Assembly (NCBI GenBank): GCA_900554465.1
Contig: USHF01000003.1
Location: 1-24,265 of the forward strand
Origin: an uncultured Collinsella sp.
GTDB taxonomy: Bacteria > Actinomycetota > Coriobacteriia > Coriobacteriales > Coriobacteriaceae
Reading direction: 5' to 3'
Length of the DNA: 24,265 nt
The notes beneath the pieces were generated by a model. It did not search any database, was not told where the DNA came from, and worked only from the letters and a program-made list of their open reading frames with translations. Position numbers and translations under genes: made by a program. This document shows, piece after piece, positions 7,982 through 15,504 of the stretch (positions are counted from its first letter, which is position 1; each line of letters opens with the position of its first letter).

Positions 7982-8800
7982 CTACTCGTAATCATTCAGA
8001 ATGTCGCCGAGCGGGTCGCCGGAGCCACCGCCCATGCCGCCACCCTGCTTGGCCAGATCCTTAAGGCCAAGGTAGATGAGGGCGAGGGAGATGCCGATGA
8101 GACCCAGGGCGATCAGCGTGAGCTGAGGGATGGCAGCCAGGACGAAGCCGAGGATGAAGAACGGCCAGGTCTCCTTGGTGGCCATCATGTTGATGACCAT
8201 GGCGTAGCCGACGGAAGCGACCATGCCGCCGCCGACAGCCATGCCGCCGGACAGCCAGTCGGGCATAGCATTAAGCGCGTTGGTAACGGCCTCGGCCGGG
8301 ATGATGCACAGGAGCACTGCCGGGATGGCGATACGAACACCCTGCATGAGGATGCCGGCGTACTGCCAACGCTCGATGCCGGCGAAGTCGCCCTTCTCGG
8401 CGCAGGCGTCCATGCCGTGAACCATAGCGGTGGCCAGGGTACGGCAGATCATGGTCAGGAACAGACCAGCGACCGACAGCGGGACGGCGACGGCGATGGC
8501 GGCGGTAACGGCCTTGGCCGAATCGGTGGCGCCGCCGTTGAGGGCGAGCACCATGATGATCGAAGAAGCGACCGAGGCCAGAGCGGCGTCAGGTGCGACG
8601 GCGGCGCCGACGTTAGCCCAACCAAGAGCCATCATCTGAAGCGAACCGCCCAGGAGAATGCCCTCCTGAAGGTGACCGGTTACGAGACCGATAAGCGTGC
8701 ACGCAACGAGCGGCTGATGGAACTGGAACTGATCCAGAACGCCTTCCATACCGGCAAGCAGCGCGATAATCGCGATTAGAAGAATAGTAAGCGCGGACAT
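7982..8800 (-). CDS. manY: PTS mannose/fructose/sorbose family transporter subunit IIC
   Basis: This is the membrane channel subunit (272 residues) of the mannose-class PTS. It starts with a hydrophobic segment (MSALTILLIAIIALLAG), then the family block QFQFHQPLVACTLIGLVTGHLQEGILLGGSLQMMALGWANVGAAVAPDAALASV in which the sugar path lies. Many further membrane segments follow. The C-terminus is Gly/Asp-rich (KQGGGMGGGSGDPLGDILNDYE). An AAGGAGGG ribosome site lies 8 bases before the ATG, and only 18 bases separate it from IIAB, so translation is probably coupled. Confidence 0.95.
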   Translation of the reverse strand: MSALTILLIAIIALLAGMEGVLDQFQFHQPLVACTLIGLVTGHLQEGILLGGSLQMMALGWANVGAAVAPDAALASVASSIIMVLALNGGATDSAKAVTAAIAVAVPLSVAGLFLTMICRTLATAMVHGMDACAEKGDFAGIERWQYAGILMQGVRIAIPAVLLCIIPAEAVTNALNAMPDWLSGGMAVGGGMVASVGYAMVINMMATKETWPFFILGFVLAAIPQLTLIALGLIGISLALIYLGLKDLAKQGGGMGGGSGDPLGDILNDYE

Positions 8801-8818
8801 GTATCGGACCCTCCTTTA

Positions 8819-9808
8819 CTATGCTTGAGCGGCCAGTTCGGCCTTTGCTTTCTTCAACATGGCGTCGAGATCCTCGGAGGAATCCGAAGGAACCTTGCGG
8901 ACCTCGAACTTGACGCCCTTGGCCTTGAGAGCCTCGAGGGTCTTGACATCGTCATCGCCCATAGCGACAGCGTTGGTGACGACGACCTTGCCCTTGGAGT
9001 GGGCCATGGAACCGATGTTGACTTCCTTGATGTCGACGCCGGCCTCGATGGCCCTGAGCAGATCCTGCGGGTTCTCGAACAGCAGCATCGCCTTGGTGTC
9101 GCCAAAGCGCGTGTCCTTGACGACCTCGGCCATCTTCTTGATAGGCACGACGTTGGCGTGGACTCCCGGAGGGGCAGCCTGCTCGATCATGGTCTTGCGG
9201 AGCTCGTCGTGAGCAACGCCGTCGGAGACCACGATGATGCGGTTGGGGTTGATCTGCTTGGTCCACGTGGTGGCCACCTGACCATGCAGCAGGCGCGTGT
9301 CGATACGGACGTGGGCGATCTTGATGTGCCCGTCGCCGATCACCGTTCCCGGAGGAATGGCACCCGCAGGAGCAGCGGCGGCCGCAGCCGGCTTCTTCTC
9401 CTCGGGCTCCAGAGACTCGGGCTTGACGCGCACGCCGGCCTTAGCCTCAGTCACGAGATGTTTTGCGATCGCATGTGCAGTGTTCTTTGCGTCAAAGCGC
9501 TGCGAATATGCCTCGATGAGCATAGGCAGGTTGACACCGGTGACGATAGCCCAGGAATCGTGGCCCTCGATGAGCCCGCTGATCTGGTTGAACGGCGTGC
9601 CGCCCCACAGATCAACGAGGAAGAGCACCTGCTCCTGGTCCTCGAAGGAAGCGATTGCCTCCTCGACCTTGGCACGGAAGTCGTCGGGGCCCATGCTCGG
9701 CTCGAGCGAGACCACGGCAACAGACGGCTGATCGCCAAAGACCATCGATCCCGTCTGCTTGATTCCAGCCGCCAAGTCACCATGGCTAGCAAGAACAATA
9801 CTTACCAT
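8819..9808 (-). CDS. manX: PTS mannose family IIAB fusion subunit
   Basis: This cytoplasmic phosphotransfer protein (329 residues) accepts phosphate from HPr and passes it to the incoming sugar. The IIA domain (~1-135) has VSIVLASHGDLA with the phosphorylated His9 (His10 in the E. coli protein) and VLFLVDLWGGTPFNQ. An Ala/Pro/Glu linker (~140-165) leads to the IIB domain (~168-329) with VRIDTRLLHGQVATTW, whose His is the second phosphorylation site. ATG 9808 is favoured because AGGAGG at 9816-9821 is 7 bases away; the GTG one codon upstream is only 4 bases from it. It is the first gene of the operon. Substrate cannot be read from sequence: mannose, glucose, fructose, sorbose and amino sugars are all possible for this class. 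Confidence 0.95.
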   Translation of the reverse strand: MVSIVLASHGDLAAGIKQTGSMVFGDQPSVAVVSLEPSMGPDDFRAKVEEAIASFEDQEQVLFLVDLWGGTPFNQISGLIEGHDSWAIVTGVNLPMLIEAYSQRFDAKNTAHAIAKHLVTEAKAGVRVKPESLEPEEKKPAAAAAAPAGAIPPGTVIGDGHIKIAHVRIDTRLLHGQVATTWTKQINPNRIIVVSDGVAHDELRKTMIEQAAPPGVHANVVPIKKMAEVVKDTRFGDTKAMLLFENPQDLLRAIEAGVDIKEVNIGSMAHSKGKVVVTNAVAMGDDDVKTLEALKAKGVKFEVRKVPSDSSEDLDAMLKKAKAELAAQA

Positions 9809-10124
9809 CACATAACCTCCTTTTTGTCTACGTATTTCCTACACGACAGTTATGGAGTATAGCTGCAAATACAGCAGAATTGTTTGAAAAACTGCAAAAG
9901 GTAGCATTATTTGTTTAAACGTCTTGTTTTGTTACAAGCTGATTACATTCCAGTATTTTGGCTGATTTGCTGCTGAGGATTGATAGCTGATCTATTTACA
10001 TGACCGAATTGAGCACGCTGTTCATTATTGCCGGTTTTAAACAGACACAAATGTGCTCGGGTTGAGGCTATTTCGTCTAAACAGATGGTGCTTGACTAAT
10101 GGTAAGAAATATGCTCTAGCAAAG
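9809..10124 (-). promoter_or_regulatory. Upstream region of the mannose PTS operon; no gene seen
   Basis: This AT-richer stretch holds no credible ORF and should contain the operon promoter. On the - strand TATACT (9856-9861) is a plausible -10 box, but I find no convincing -35. Three similar GCTGAT elements begin at 9938, 9960 and 9985, and a CACAAATGTG palindrome lies at 10046-10055; both are candidate regulator sites only. I looked for a sigma-54 promoter, common for this PTS class in Firmicutes, and did not find a GG/GC pair with correct spacing. Confidence 0.35.
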
Positions 10125-10180
10125 TAGTCGTTAGGGACGTTCTTTAATGACTAGTCGTTTAAGAACGTCCCCAACGACTA
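10125..10180. repeat. 20-bp near-perfect inverted repeat beside hypA
   Basis: Arms 10125-10144 and 10161-10180 match at 19 of 20 positions around a 16-base spacer. The arms contain GGGACGTTCTT, and the spacer contains the palindrome GACTAGTC. The element ends two bases before the hypA stop codon. It lacks a U-tract, so it is more likely a palindromic repeat element than a simple terminator. Confidence 0.8.
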
Positions 10181-10182
10181 AG

Positions 10183-10611
10183 TTAGGCGATGTGGAGGGG
10201 GTTGGCGGCGTCGACGGCATCGGGGGCATCGGAGAGGCCGTCGGGGGCAGCGTCTGTCGGGTCCTCGTCGGGGGTCTCGATCTGCTTGATCATGACCTCC
10301 TGGCCCTGCAGCAGATAGGTCTCGCCGCTACCGCAATGGGGGCAGGTCTTGCCGTGCTCGACCGTCGCGTAGTCGCAGCCGCACGCCTCGCAATGCGTCA
10401 CGGCCTCGACAGGCTCCACAATAAGCTCCGCGCCCTGCGTGATAGGCTTTTTATCTGCCGCCCAGCGCCAAGCATCAAGCAGCAGATCGGGAACGACGCC
10501 CGAGACCTCGCCCAGGAGCAGCGTCACGCTCGAAACGCGACTCACGCCATTGGCGCGCGCCACATTCTCGACATCGCGAATGATGTGATAAACAATCCCG
10601 AGCTCGTGCAC
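10183..10611 (-). CDS. hypA: HypA/HybF nickel metallochaperone for hydrogenase maturation
   Basis: HypA delivers nickel to the [NiFe]-hydrogenase large subunit (or to urease), usually with HypB. This 142-residue protein has the essential N-terminal Met-His-Glu nickel site and two zinc-binding CxxC pairs (Cys74/Cys77 and Cys90/Cys93). The last ~30 residues form an acidic Asp/Pro/Ala tail not usual in HypA. The start codon is GTG at 10611, which is required to give the MHE terminus; AAGGAAA lies just upstream. No hypB or hydrogenase gene is in the window. Upstream, between it and the oxidoreductase, is a highly structured spacer that could control it. Confidence 0.93.
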   Translation of the reverse strand: MHELGIVYHIIRDVENVARANGVSRVSSVTLLLGEVSGVVPDLLLDAWRWAADKKPITQGAELIVEPVEAVTHCEACGCDYATVEHGKTCPHCGSGETYLLQGQEVMIKQIETPDEDPTDAAPDGLSDAPDAVDAANPLHIA

Positions 10612-10622
10612 TTTATTTCCTT

Positions 10623-10644
10623 CCGCCGTTCTACCGAACGGCGG
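10623..10644 (-). promoter_or_regulatory. Hairpin abutting the hypA ribosome binding site
   Basis: On the - strand 10636-10644 pairs with 10623-10631 (9 perfect bp, 4-base loop). Its 3' arm runs directly into GGAAGGAAATAAAG and the GTG start. The 5' arm can instead pair with GAACGGCG at 10779-10786, just before the long folded element, so two exclusive structures are possible. Confidence 0.5.
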
Positions 10645-10786
10645 TCGGCTTGACGCTGCGCGAGCCCCAGACGGGCGATCTGCCTTTCAATCGTCGGGCA
10701 TGGGCAAAAGCCCTATGCCCTCCTCTTTCAAGGCACCTCGCCACGCCTGGGACCCGCTCGCTGTCCAACCGCCTTCTGCGCCGTTC
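10636..10786 (-). ncRNA. Candidate structured RNA / leader in front of hypA (family unknown)
   Basis: The spacer between the oxidoreductase and hypA folds into one long interrupted rod. Nested pairings by position: 10640-10645 with 10768-10773; 10660-10665 with 10756-10761; 10666-10670 with 10747-10751; 10674-10677 with 10739-10742; 10681-10686 with 10730-10735; a symmetric 9x9 internal loop (10687-10695 and 10721-10729); 10696-10701 with 10715-10720; and 10702-10705 with 10710-10713, closed by a 4-base loop. That is 37 pairs in correct nested order. I cannot assign a named riboswitch or ncRNA family; it does not show SRP RNA, tmRNA or cobalamin-riboswitch signatures that I know. Strand is inferred from the flanking genes, since the rod would fold on either strand. 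Confidence 0.5.
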
Positions 10787-10805
10787 ACTTACTTGGTAGA
10801 TTCTT

Positions 10806-13583
10806 TTACTTCTTCCCAAATTTGATTTTGATCGCACGCTTCAAAGCGTACTTGCCGAGGCTGGGGAGCTTTTGCTCGTATTTGACCATCGTGGAGCACT
10901 CGGGGCGGTCGCGATCCAGATGGATGGCGTCAAACGCGCACTTGGTGGTGCACAGGCCGCAGCCGATGCACTTGTTGGGGTCGACGATCGAGGCACCGCA
11001 GCCCAGGCAGCGAGCGGTCTCGGCGCGTACCTGCTCCTCGGTAAAGGTCTCGACGTACTCGCTAAAGGGCGCAGCCTTCTCGCGCTCGCGGTCGACACGT
11101 GCCACCTCGCGGCTTGCGTTGTCATAGCTCTCAATCACAACATCGTCGCGGTCAAGCGCGGTGTAGCGGCGCTGGTTGCGGCCGATGGTGAGCGTGGAGC
11201 CCGGCTGCACAAAGCGATGGATGGACACGGCGGCCTCGTGACCGGCGGCGATGGCGTCGATAGCAAAGCTGGGACCGGTATAGACGTCGCCGCCCACAAA
11301 GATGTCGGGCTCGGCGGTCTGGTACGTCTGCGGATCGGCAAGGGCACCCTGGCCGCGGCCGAGCTCCACCTTGGAGCCAGCCAGCAGGTCGCCCCACACA
11401 ATGGACTGGCCAATCGACATGACGACACGGTCGGCATCGACACGGCGCAAGTCGTTCTCGTCATACTCGGGCGCAAAACGGCCCTCGTCGTCAAAGACAC
11501 GCGTGCAGCGCTTGAAGGTGATACCGCACACACGACCGGCCTCGTCCAGGTGAATCTCCTTGGGGCCCCAGCCGCAGCTAATGTGCGCGCCGTCCTCAAT
11601 GGCCTCGCGACGCTCCTCCTCGCTGGCAGGCATCTGGGCCTCGCTCTCCAGGCAGAACATCTCAACATGCTCGGAACCCAGACGGCAGGCGTTGCGCGCG
11701 ACGTCGATGGCCACGTTGCCGCCGCCCACCACGATGGTGCACCCGGGCAGCGCGTCGATCTTGCCACTGTTGACCTCGCGAAGGAAGTCGACGGCCACGG
11801 TCACGTCCTCGGCATCCTCGCCCGGAATGCCGGCAAGGCGGCCGCCCTGGCAGCCAATGGCAACGTAGAAGGCCTTAAAGCCCTGCGCGCGCAGCTCGTC
11901 GAGCGTCACGTCGCGACCGACTTCCACGCCATAGCGGAACTCGGCACCCATCAGGCGAATGACCTCGACCTCGGCCTCGATAACATCCTTCTGCAGCTTA
12001 AAGCTGGGAATGCCGTAGGTGAGCATGCCGCCCGGGCGCTCGTTTTTCTCGAACACGACAGGCTTGTAGCCCTTCTCGGCCAGGTAGAAAGCACAGGACA
12101 GGCCGGCCGGACCGGCACCGATGATGGCGATCTTCTGGTCGAAGCCGCCGGCACGCGTCGGGGTCACCACAGGCGGGACATAGCGGGTCGCGGCATCCAG
12201 ATCGCGCTGGGCGATGAACTTCTTGACCTCGTCGATAGCCACGGCGGCGTCCACACGGCCGCGGGTGCAGGCATCCTCACAGCGGCGGTTGCACACGCGG
12301 CCGCAGATAGCGGGCAACGGGTTCTCGCGCTTAATGAGTGCTAGGGCCTCGTCATAGCGACCCTGAGCCGCGAGCTTCAAATAGCCCTGAACGGCAACGT
12401 GCGCGGGGCAGGCCGTCTTGCAGGGAGCGGTGCCGGACTCATGCGTCTCGATACGGTTGTCGTTGCGGTAGTTGGGCGACCACTTGGTGTGATCCCATTT
12501 GGTGGCGTCGGGCAGCTCCTGGCGCGGATACTCGGGTACCTGTCCGCCGGCCTTTTTGCTGCAGAGCTTCTGGCCGAGCTTGGCGGCGCCGGCCGGGCAC
12601 ACCTCAACGCAGCGACCGCAGGCAACGCACTTGTCCTTCTCGACCTTGGCGACATAGGCAGAGCGCGACAGGTTGGGCGTGTTGAACAGCTGAGAGGTGC
12701 GCAGGGCGTAGCACACGTTGACGTTGCAGTTGCAGATAGCGAAGATCTTGTTCTCGCCGTCGATATTGGTGATCTGGTGCACAAAGCCGTTGTCCTCGGC
12801 CTGGCGCAGGATGTCGTAGACCTCGTCGCGCGTCACGTAATGGCCGCGGTCGGTCTCAACCACATAGTCGGCCATATCGCCCACGGCGATGCACCAATCG
12901 GCCGGGTCGTCGGCGCAGCCCTCTCCCATCACGCGACGGCTCGCGCGGCAGCTGCAGGTGCTGGCGGCATATTTACCCTCGTATTTGTTGAGCCAATGCT
13001 CGATATGCTCGATCGGCACCGAGGTGCTCGCGGCATCGATGGCCTTCTCGACCGGAATGACATGCATGCCGATGCCGGCGCCTCCGGGCGGCACCATCGG
13101 CGTGGCCTTGGACAGCGGTCCCTTGGACGCCTGCTCAAAGAACTTGGCATAGACCGGGTGCTCCTCGAGCTGGCCCATGCGCATGTTGAGGAACTCGGCG
13201 GAACCCGGCACCAGCATGGGCAGCACCCACTGCTTGGCGCGCTCGGGGTTTTCCCAGTTGTACTCGAGCAGACCCGTGTAGCTCATGTCGTCGAGCATTT
13301 TTTCGATATCGGCCTCGGGCATGCCGGTGAGCTTGACCATCTCGGGCAGCGTATAGGGACGGCGCATCTTCATCTTGCAGAGCACTTCGGCCTGCTCGTC
13401 GGTTGCGGCCTCGGCAAACGACCAGTACTCGTAGCCCAGCAGCTCGTCGCGGTGCAGCAGGCGGTTGGTGCAGTGCTCACACAGTTTGACGATGGCCTCG
13501 CGCGGATGCTCCGGTATCGGCGGCACGAACTCCGCGCCGATATCGGGCTCGGTATAGCTAATCCCCGGTCCGCTGAGAATCAT
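10806..13583 (-). CDS. Multi-cluster iron-sulfur FAD/NAD(P) oxidoreductase (GltD-like, NfnB-type core)
   Basis: This 925-residue modular redox enzyme moves electrons between NAD(P)H, flavin and iron-sulfur clusters. The N-terminal part has CEHC, a winged-helix-like stretch (~70-110), CSCRASRRVMGEGC (~210-223) and CNCNVNVC (~284-291). Then come a ferredoxin motif CVACGRCVEVC (~319-329) and a GltD-type N-terminal cluster domain (CKTACPAH, CGRVCNRRCEDAC, ~388-439). The FAD site is IAIIGAGPAGLSCA (~486) and the NAD(P) site is IVVGGGNVAIDVA (~629). At the C-terminus are CLGCGA and a last ferredoxin motif CIGCGLCTTKC. ATG 13583 is chosen because AGAAGGGA lies just upstream; the GTG at 13604 has none. 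The physiological acceptor is unknown. A divergent TetR regulator with operator-like palindromes suggests induction by a small molecule. Confidence 0.88.
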   Translation of the reverse strand: MILSGPGISYTEPDIGAEFVPPIPEHPREAIVKLCEHCTNRLLHRDELLGYEYWSFAEAATDEQAEVLCKMKMRRPYTLPEMVKLTGMPEADIEKMLDDMSYTGLLEYNWENPERAKQWVLPMLVPGSAEFLNMRMGQLEEHPVYAKFFEQASKGPLSKATPMVPPGGAGIGMHVIPVEKAIDAASTSVPIEHIEHWLNKYEGKYAASTCSCRASRRVMGEGCADDPADWCIAVGDMADYVVETDRGHYVTRDEVYDILRQAEDNGFVHQITNIDGENKIFAICNCNVNVCYALRTSQLFNTPNLSRSAYVAKVEKDKCVACGRCVEVCPAGAAKLGQKLCSKKAGGQVPEYPRQELPDATKWDHTKWSPNYRNDNRIETHESGTAPCKTACPAHVAVQGYLKLAAQGRYDEALALIKRENPLPAICGRVCNRRCEDACTRGRVDAAVAIDEVKKFIAQRDLDAATRYVPPVVTPTRAGGFDQKIAIIGAGPAGLSCAFYLAEKGYKPVVFEKNERPGGMLTYGIPSFKLQKDVIEAEVEVIRLMGAEFRYGVEVGRDVTLDELRAQGFKAFYVAIGCQGGRLAGIPGEDAEDVTVAVDFLREVNSGKIDALPGCTIVVGGGNVAIDVARNACRLGSEHVEMFCLESEAQMPASEEERREAIEDGAHISCGWGPKEIHLDEAGRVCGITFKRCTRVFDDEGRFAPEYDENDLRRVDADRVVMSIGQSIVWGDLLAGSKVELGRGQGALADPQTYQTAEPDIFVGGDVYTGPSFAIDAIAAGHEAAVSIHRFVQPGSTLTIGRNQRRYTALDRDDVVIESYDNASREVARVDREREKAAPFSEYVETFTEEQVRAETARCLGCGASIVDPNKCIGCGLCTTKCAFDAIHLDRDRPECSTMVKYEQKLPSLGKYALKRAIKIKFGKK

Positions 13584-13674
13584 AGTCGTCCCTTCTCTTG
13601 CCACAGCCCGGCGAGACCGCGGCGCCCCTCTTTGTACGGGTTCGACATGCCCCCATGCCGTTCACCCGCTATTG

Positions 13675-13722
13675 TTGACATTGTGTCAAAAACAGTATTG
13701 ACGAACCGTCAACAATATTCAA
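13675..13722. promoter_or_regulatory. Twin palindromic operators and promoter between oxidoreductase and tetR
   Basis: Two perfect palindromes lie 23 bp apart centre to centre: TTGACA-TTG-TGTCAA (13675-13689) and TTGACG-AAC-CGTCAA (13698-13712). On the - strand a promoter fits across them: -35 TTGAAT (13717-13722), 17-bp spacer, -10 AATACT (13694-13699). The second operator fills the spacer and the first covers the expected start of transcription, as for a TetR repressor. A looser third dyad, GACtGTT-aggcg-AACgGTC, follows at about 13723-13741. Confidence 0.7.
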
Positions 13723-13770
13723 GACTGTTAGGCGAACGGTCAGGCAAAAGAGGATGAAAGGCGGCAAAAC

Positions 13771-14433
13771 ATGGGCAACAACGCAGCAGATATCTCTGTG
13801 GTCGATGCCGTCCCCGCATCCGATAGCGCGGCAAAACGCCTGACGGGCGACGAGCGCCGTCGCGAGATCCTCGCCGCTGTGCGCGCCGTGAGCGCCGAGC
13901 TTGGTGTGTCCCATCTTTCGGTATCGGCCGTGACCAAGCGGGCTGGCTGCGCGCGTTCGCTGTTCTACCACTACTTTGCCGATATGGATGCCGCCGTCAC
14001 CGCCGTTATGGACGAGGCAATCGACGGCTTTATCGCCGAGCTCGAGCAGTGGAACGCCAGCCGCACGGTTGGCGACATCGAAGGCGCACTCGACACCGTT
14101 GCTCCGCTCTTTAAGCGCCTGGTCGTGAGCGGCCACGAGTTGCCGAGCACGCTCACCTCGAGCAGCGGCGCGCTCTACGGCGGCTTTTTGCACAACGTGG
14201 TCCAGCGCGTGGCGCAGTATATCTGCGATACCACCGTGGTGGATTTTGTCGCCCATCACGAGCTACGCATCGACCATGTCTACGAGACGTTCTACACCCT
14301 CATCATGGGGCTGCTGATGTATATCCGCACGCACCCCGATGTGCCCGACGAGACAGTCAAGGAAATCATCGCCTCGACGCTCCATATCGAGGGCTATACC
14401 GCCAAGTATCAGGAGCGCAAGCCCCAGAACTGA
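13771..14433 (+). CDS. TetR/AcrR-family transcriptional regulator
   Basis: This 220-residue DNA-binding protein has the TetR helix-turn-helix near residues 30-77 (RREILAAVRAVSAELG, LSVSAVTKRAGCARSLFYHYFADMDAAV). The remaining helical ligand-binding half has no assigned ligand. An N-terminal extension of about 25 residues precedes the domain. AAAGG lies upstream of the ATG. It is transcribed divergently from the oxidoreductase, with twin palindromes in the 187-bp gap, so it probably represses that gene and itself. The DUF5692-like membrane gene follows in the same direction. Confidence 0.93.
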   Translation: MGNNAADISVVDAVPASDSAAKRLTGDERRREILAAVRAVSAELGVSHLSVSAVTKRAGCARSLFYHYFADMDAAVTAVMDEAIDGFIAELEQWNASRTVGDIEGALDTVAPLFKRLVVSGHELPSTLTSSSGALYGGFLHNVVQRVAQYICDTTVVDFVAHHELRIDHVYETFYTLIMGLLMYIRTHPDVPDETVKEIIASTLHIEGYTAKYQERKPQN

Positions 14434-14450
14434 CGACATTTGGCCAAACT

Positions 14451-14478
14451 GCCCGCGATCAGAAGAGGGGCCGCGGGC
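14451..14478 (+). other. Hairpin between tetR and the DUF5692-like gene
   Basis: GCCCGCG (14451-14457) pairs with CGCGGGC (14472-14478). It is followed by TTGTGAAAGGAG, that is, almost at once by the ribosome site of the next gene. There is no proper U-tract, so it is an attenuator or partial terminator at most. Confidence 0.45.
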
Positions 14479-14496
14479 TTGTGAAAGGAGAGCAGC

Positions 14497-14514
14497 ATGC
14501 TGTTCGATGTTTAG
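14497..14514 (+). other. Five-codon ORF with strong ribosome site; in-frame TAG separates it from the membrane protein
   Basis: AAAGGAG ends 6 bases before ATG 14497. The reading frame is M-L-F-D-V-stop (TAG at 14512-14514), then continues open as GSNTLIHWAGWAMVFIGL into the downstream membrane protein. The best explanation is that ATG 14497 is the ancestral start of that protein and the sixth codon has mutated to amber. Confidence 0.75.
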
Positions 14515-14550
14515 GGTAGCAATACCCTTATCCACTGGGCCGGCTGGGCC

Positions 14551-15504
14551 ATGGTCTTTATTGGCCTGATCGTGCTCAACGAGGTCGGCCGCCGCACCAA
14601 GCTGGGCGCGGCCATCATCTTTGGCGTGGCTCCGCTGGCCATGACCATCTACTGCGTCGCTATCGCCATCGGCGTCTCACAGGGTGCCGAGTGGGCGCTC
14701 ACCAACCCCACCCATGTGTACCAGAACAGCTGGTTCCACTACGCCAAGGTATACGCGGCGCTGGCCGGTTGCTGGGGCTTCATTGCCATTAAGTACCAGT
14801 GGGGCAAGATCGGCAAGGCGCATTGGTTCCGCGCGTGGCCGTTTGTGATCGTCGCCATCAACATCATGATCGCCGTCGTGTCCGACTTTGAGAGCGCCTA
14901 TCACTTCTTTGTCCTGGGCGAGTCCACCTGGGTCACCTCCGAGGGCGCCACGCAGCTCGCCGGCTGGAACAACGTGTTCAACGGCATCGCCGGTATCATC
15001 AACATCTTCTGCATGACCGGTTGGTGGAGTGTCTACGCCTCTGAGGACAAGACCGACATGCTGTGGCCCGACATGACCTGGGTCTACATCATCGCCTACG
15101 ATATCTGGAACTTCTGCTACACCTACAACTGCTTGCCCACCCACTCCTGGTTCTGCGGCTTTGCACTGCTGCTGGCGCCCACCGTCGCCGCCTTTATCTG
15201 GAACAAGGGCGGCTGGATCCAGAACCGTGCCTTTACGCTGGCTATTTGGTGCATGTTTGCCCAGGTATTCCCGTACTTCCAGGAGGAGTCCATCTTTGTG
15301 ACCCACTCCACGCTCGACCCCGGCGCCGCTACCGCGGTCTCGATCGCCGCGCTGGTCGCCAACGTCGCCGCGATCATCTACATCGTCTACCGTGCCAAGA
15401 AGCTCGGCCGCAATCCCTACAAGCAGGACGTCTTTGAGGGCACCAGCGATTGGGAGAAGGCTACCGCTCGCCGCGCCAAGGTTGATTACGCGCACGCCGA
15501 GTAA
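14551..15504 (+). CDS. Multi-pass membrane protein, DUF5692-like; natural start interrupted by amber codon
   Basis: This is a 317-residue hydrophobic protein with about eight membrane segments rich in Trp and aromatic residues (for example GWNNVFNGIAGIINIFCMTGWWSVY, DMTWVYIIAYDIWNFCYTYNCLPTHSWFCGFALLLAPTVAAFIW). It ends in a charged cytoplasmic tail. I match it by memory to the uncharacterised DUF5692 family; function is unknown. ATG 14551 has no ribosome site. The frame is open upstream to a TAG at 14512, and a perfectly placed start lies at 14497, so the intact protein would have 335 residues. Either the gene is damaged, or a low level is made from 14551 by reinitiation or amber readthrough. 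It follows tetR by 63 bases (to ATG 14497) and is probably co-transcribed. Confidence 0.8.
   Translation: MVFIGLIVLNEVGRRTKLGAAIIFGVAPLAMTIYCVAIAIGVSQGAEWALTNPTHVYQNSWFHYAKVYAALAGCWGFIAIKYQWGKIGKAHWFRAWPFVIVAINIMIAVVSDFESAYHFFVLGESTWVTSEGATQLAGWNNVFNGIAGIINIFCMTGWWSVYASEDKTDMLWPDMTWVYIIAYDIWNFCYTYNCLPTHSWFCGFALLLAPTVAAFIWNKGGWIQNRAFTLAIWCMFAQVFPYFQEESIFVTHSTLDPGAATAVSIAALVANVAAIIYIVYRAKKLGRNPYKQDVFEGTSDWEKATARRAKVDYAHAE

Noticed and set aside
9880..9910. Possible sigma-54 promoter upstream of the mannose PTS operon
   Set aside because: TGCTACCTTTTGCA on the - strand has neither the GG at -24 nor correct spacing to GC at -12.
10631..10837. 68-codon ORF overlapping the oxidoreductase end and the structured spacer
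   Set aside because: The sequence is very basic and compositionally odd, has no ribosome site, and is better explained by the folded RNA element.
14497..15504. TAG in the DUF5692-like gene as a pyrrolysine or general recoding signal
   Set aside because: Other genes in the window end with TAG at natural C-termini, and no pyl genes are present. A point mutation or sequence error is simpler.
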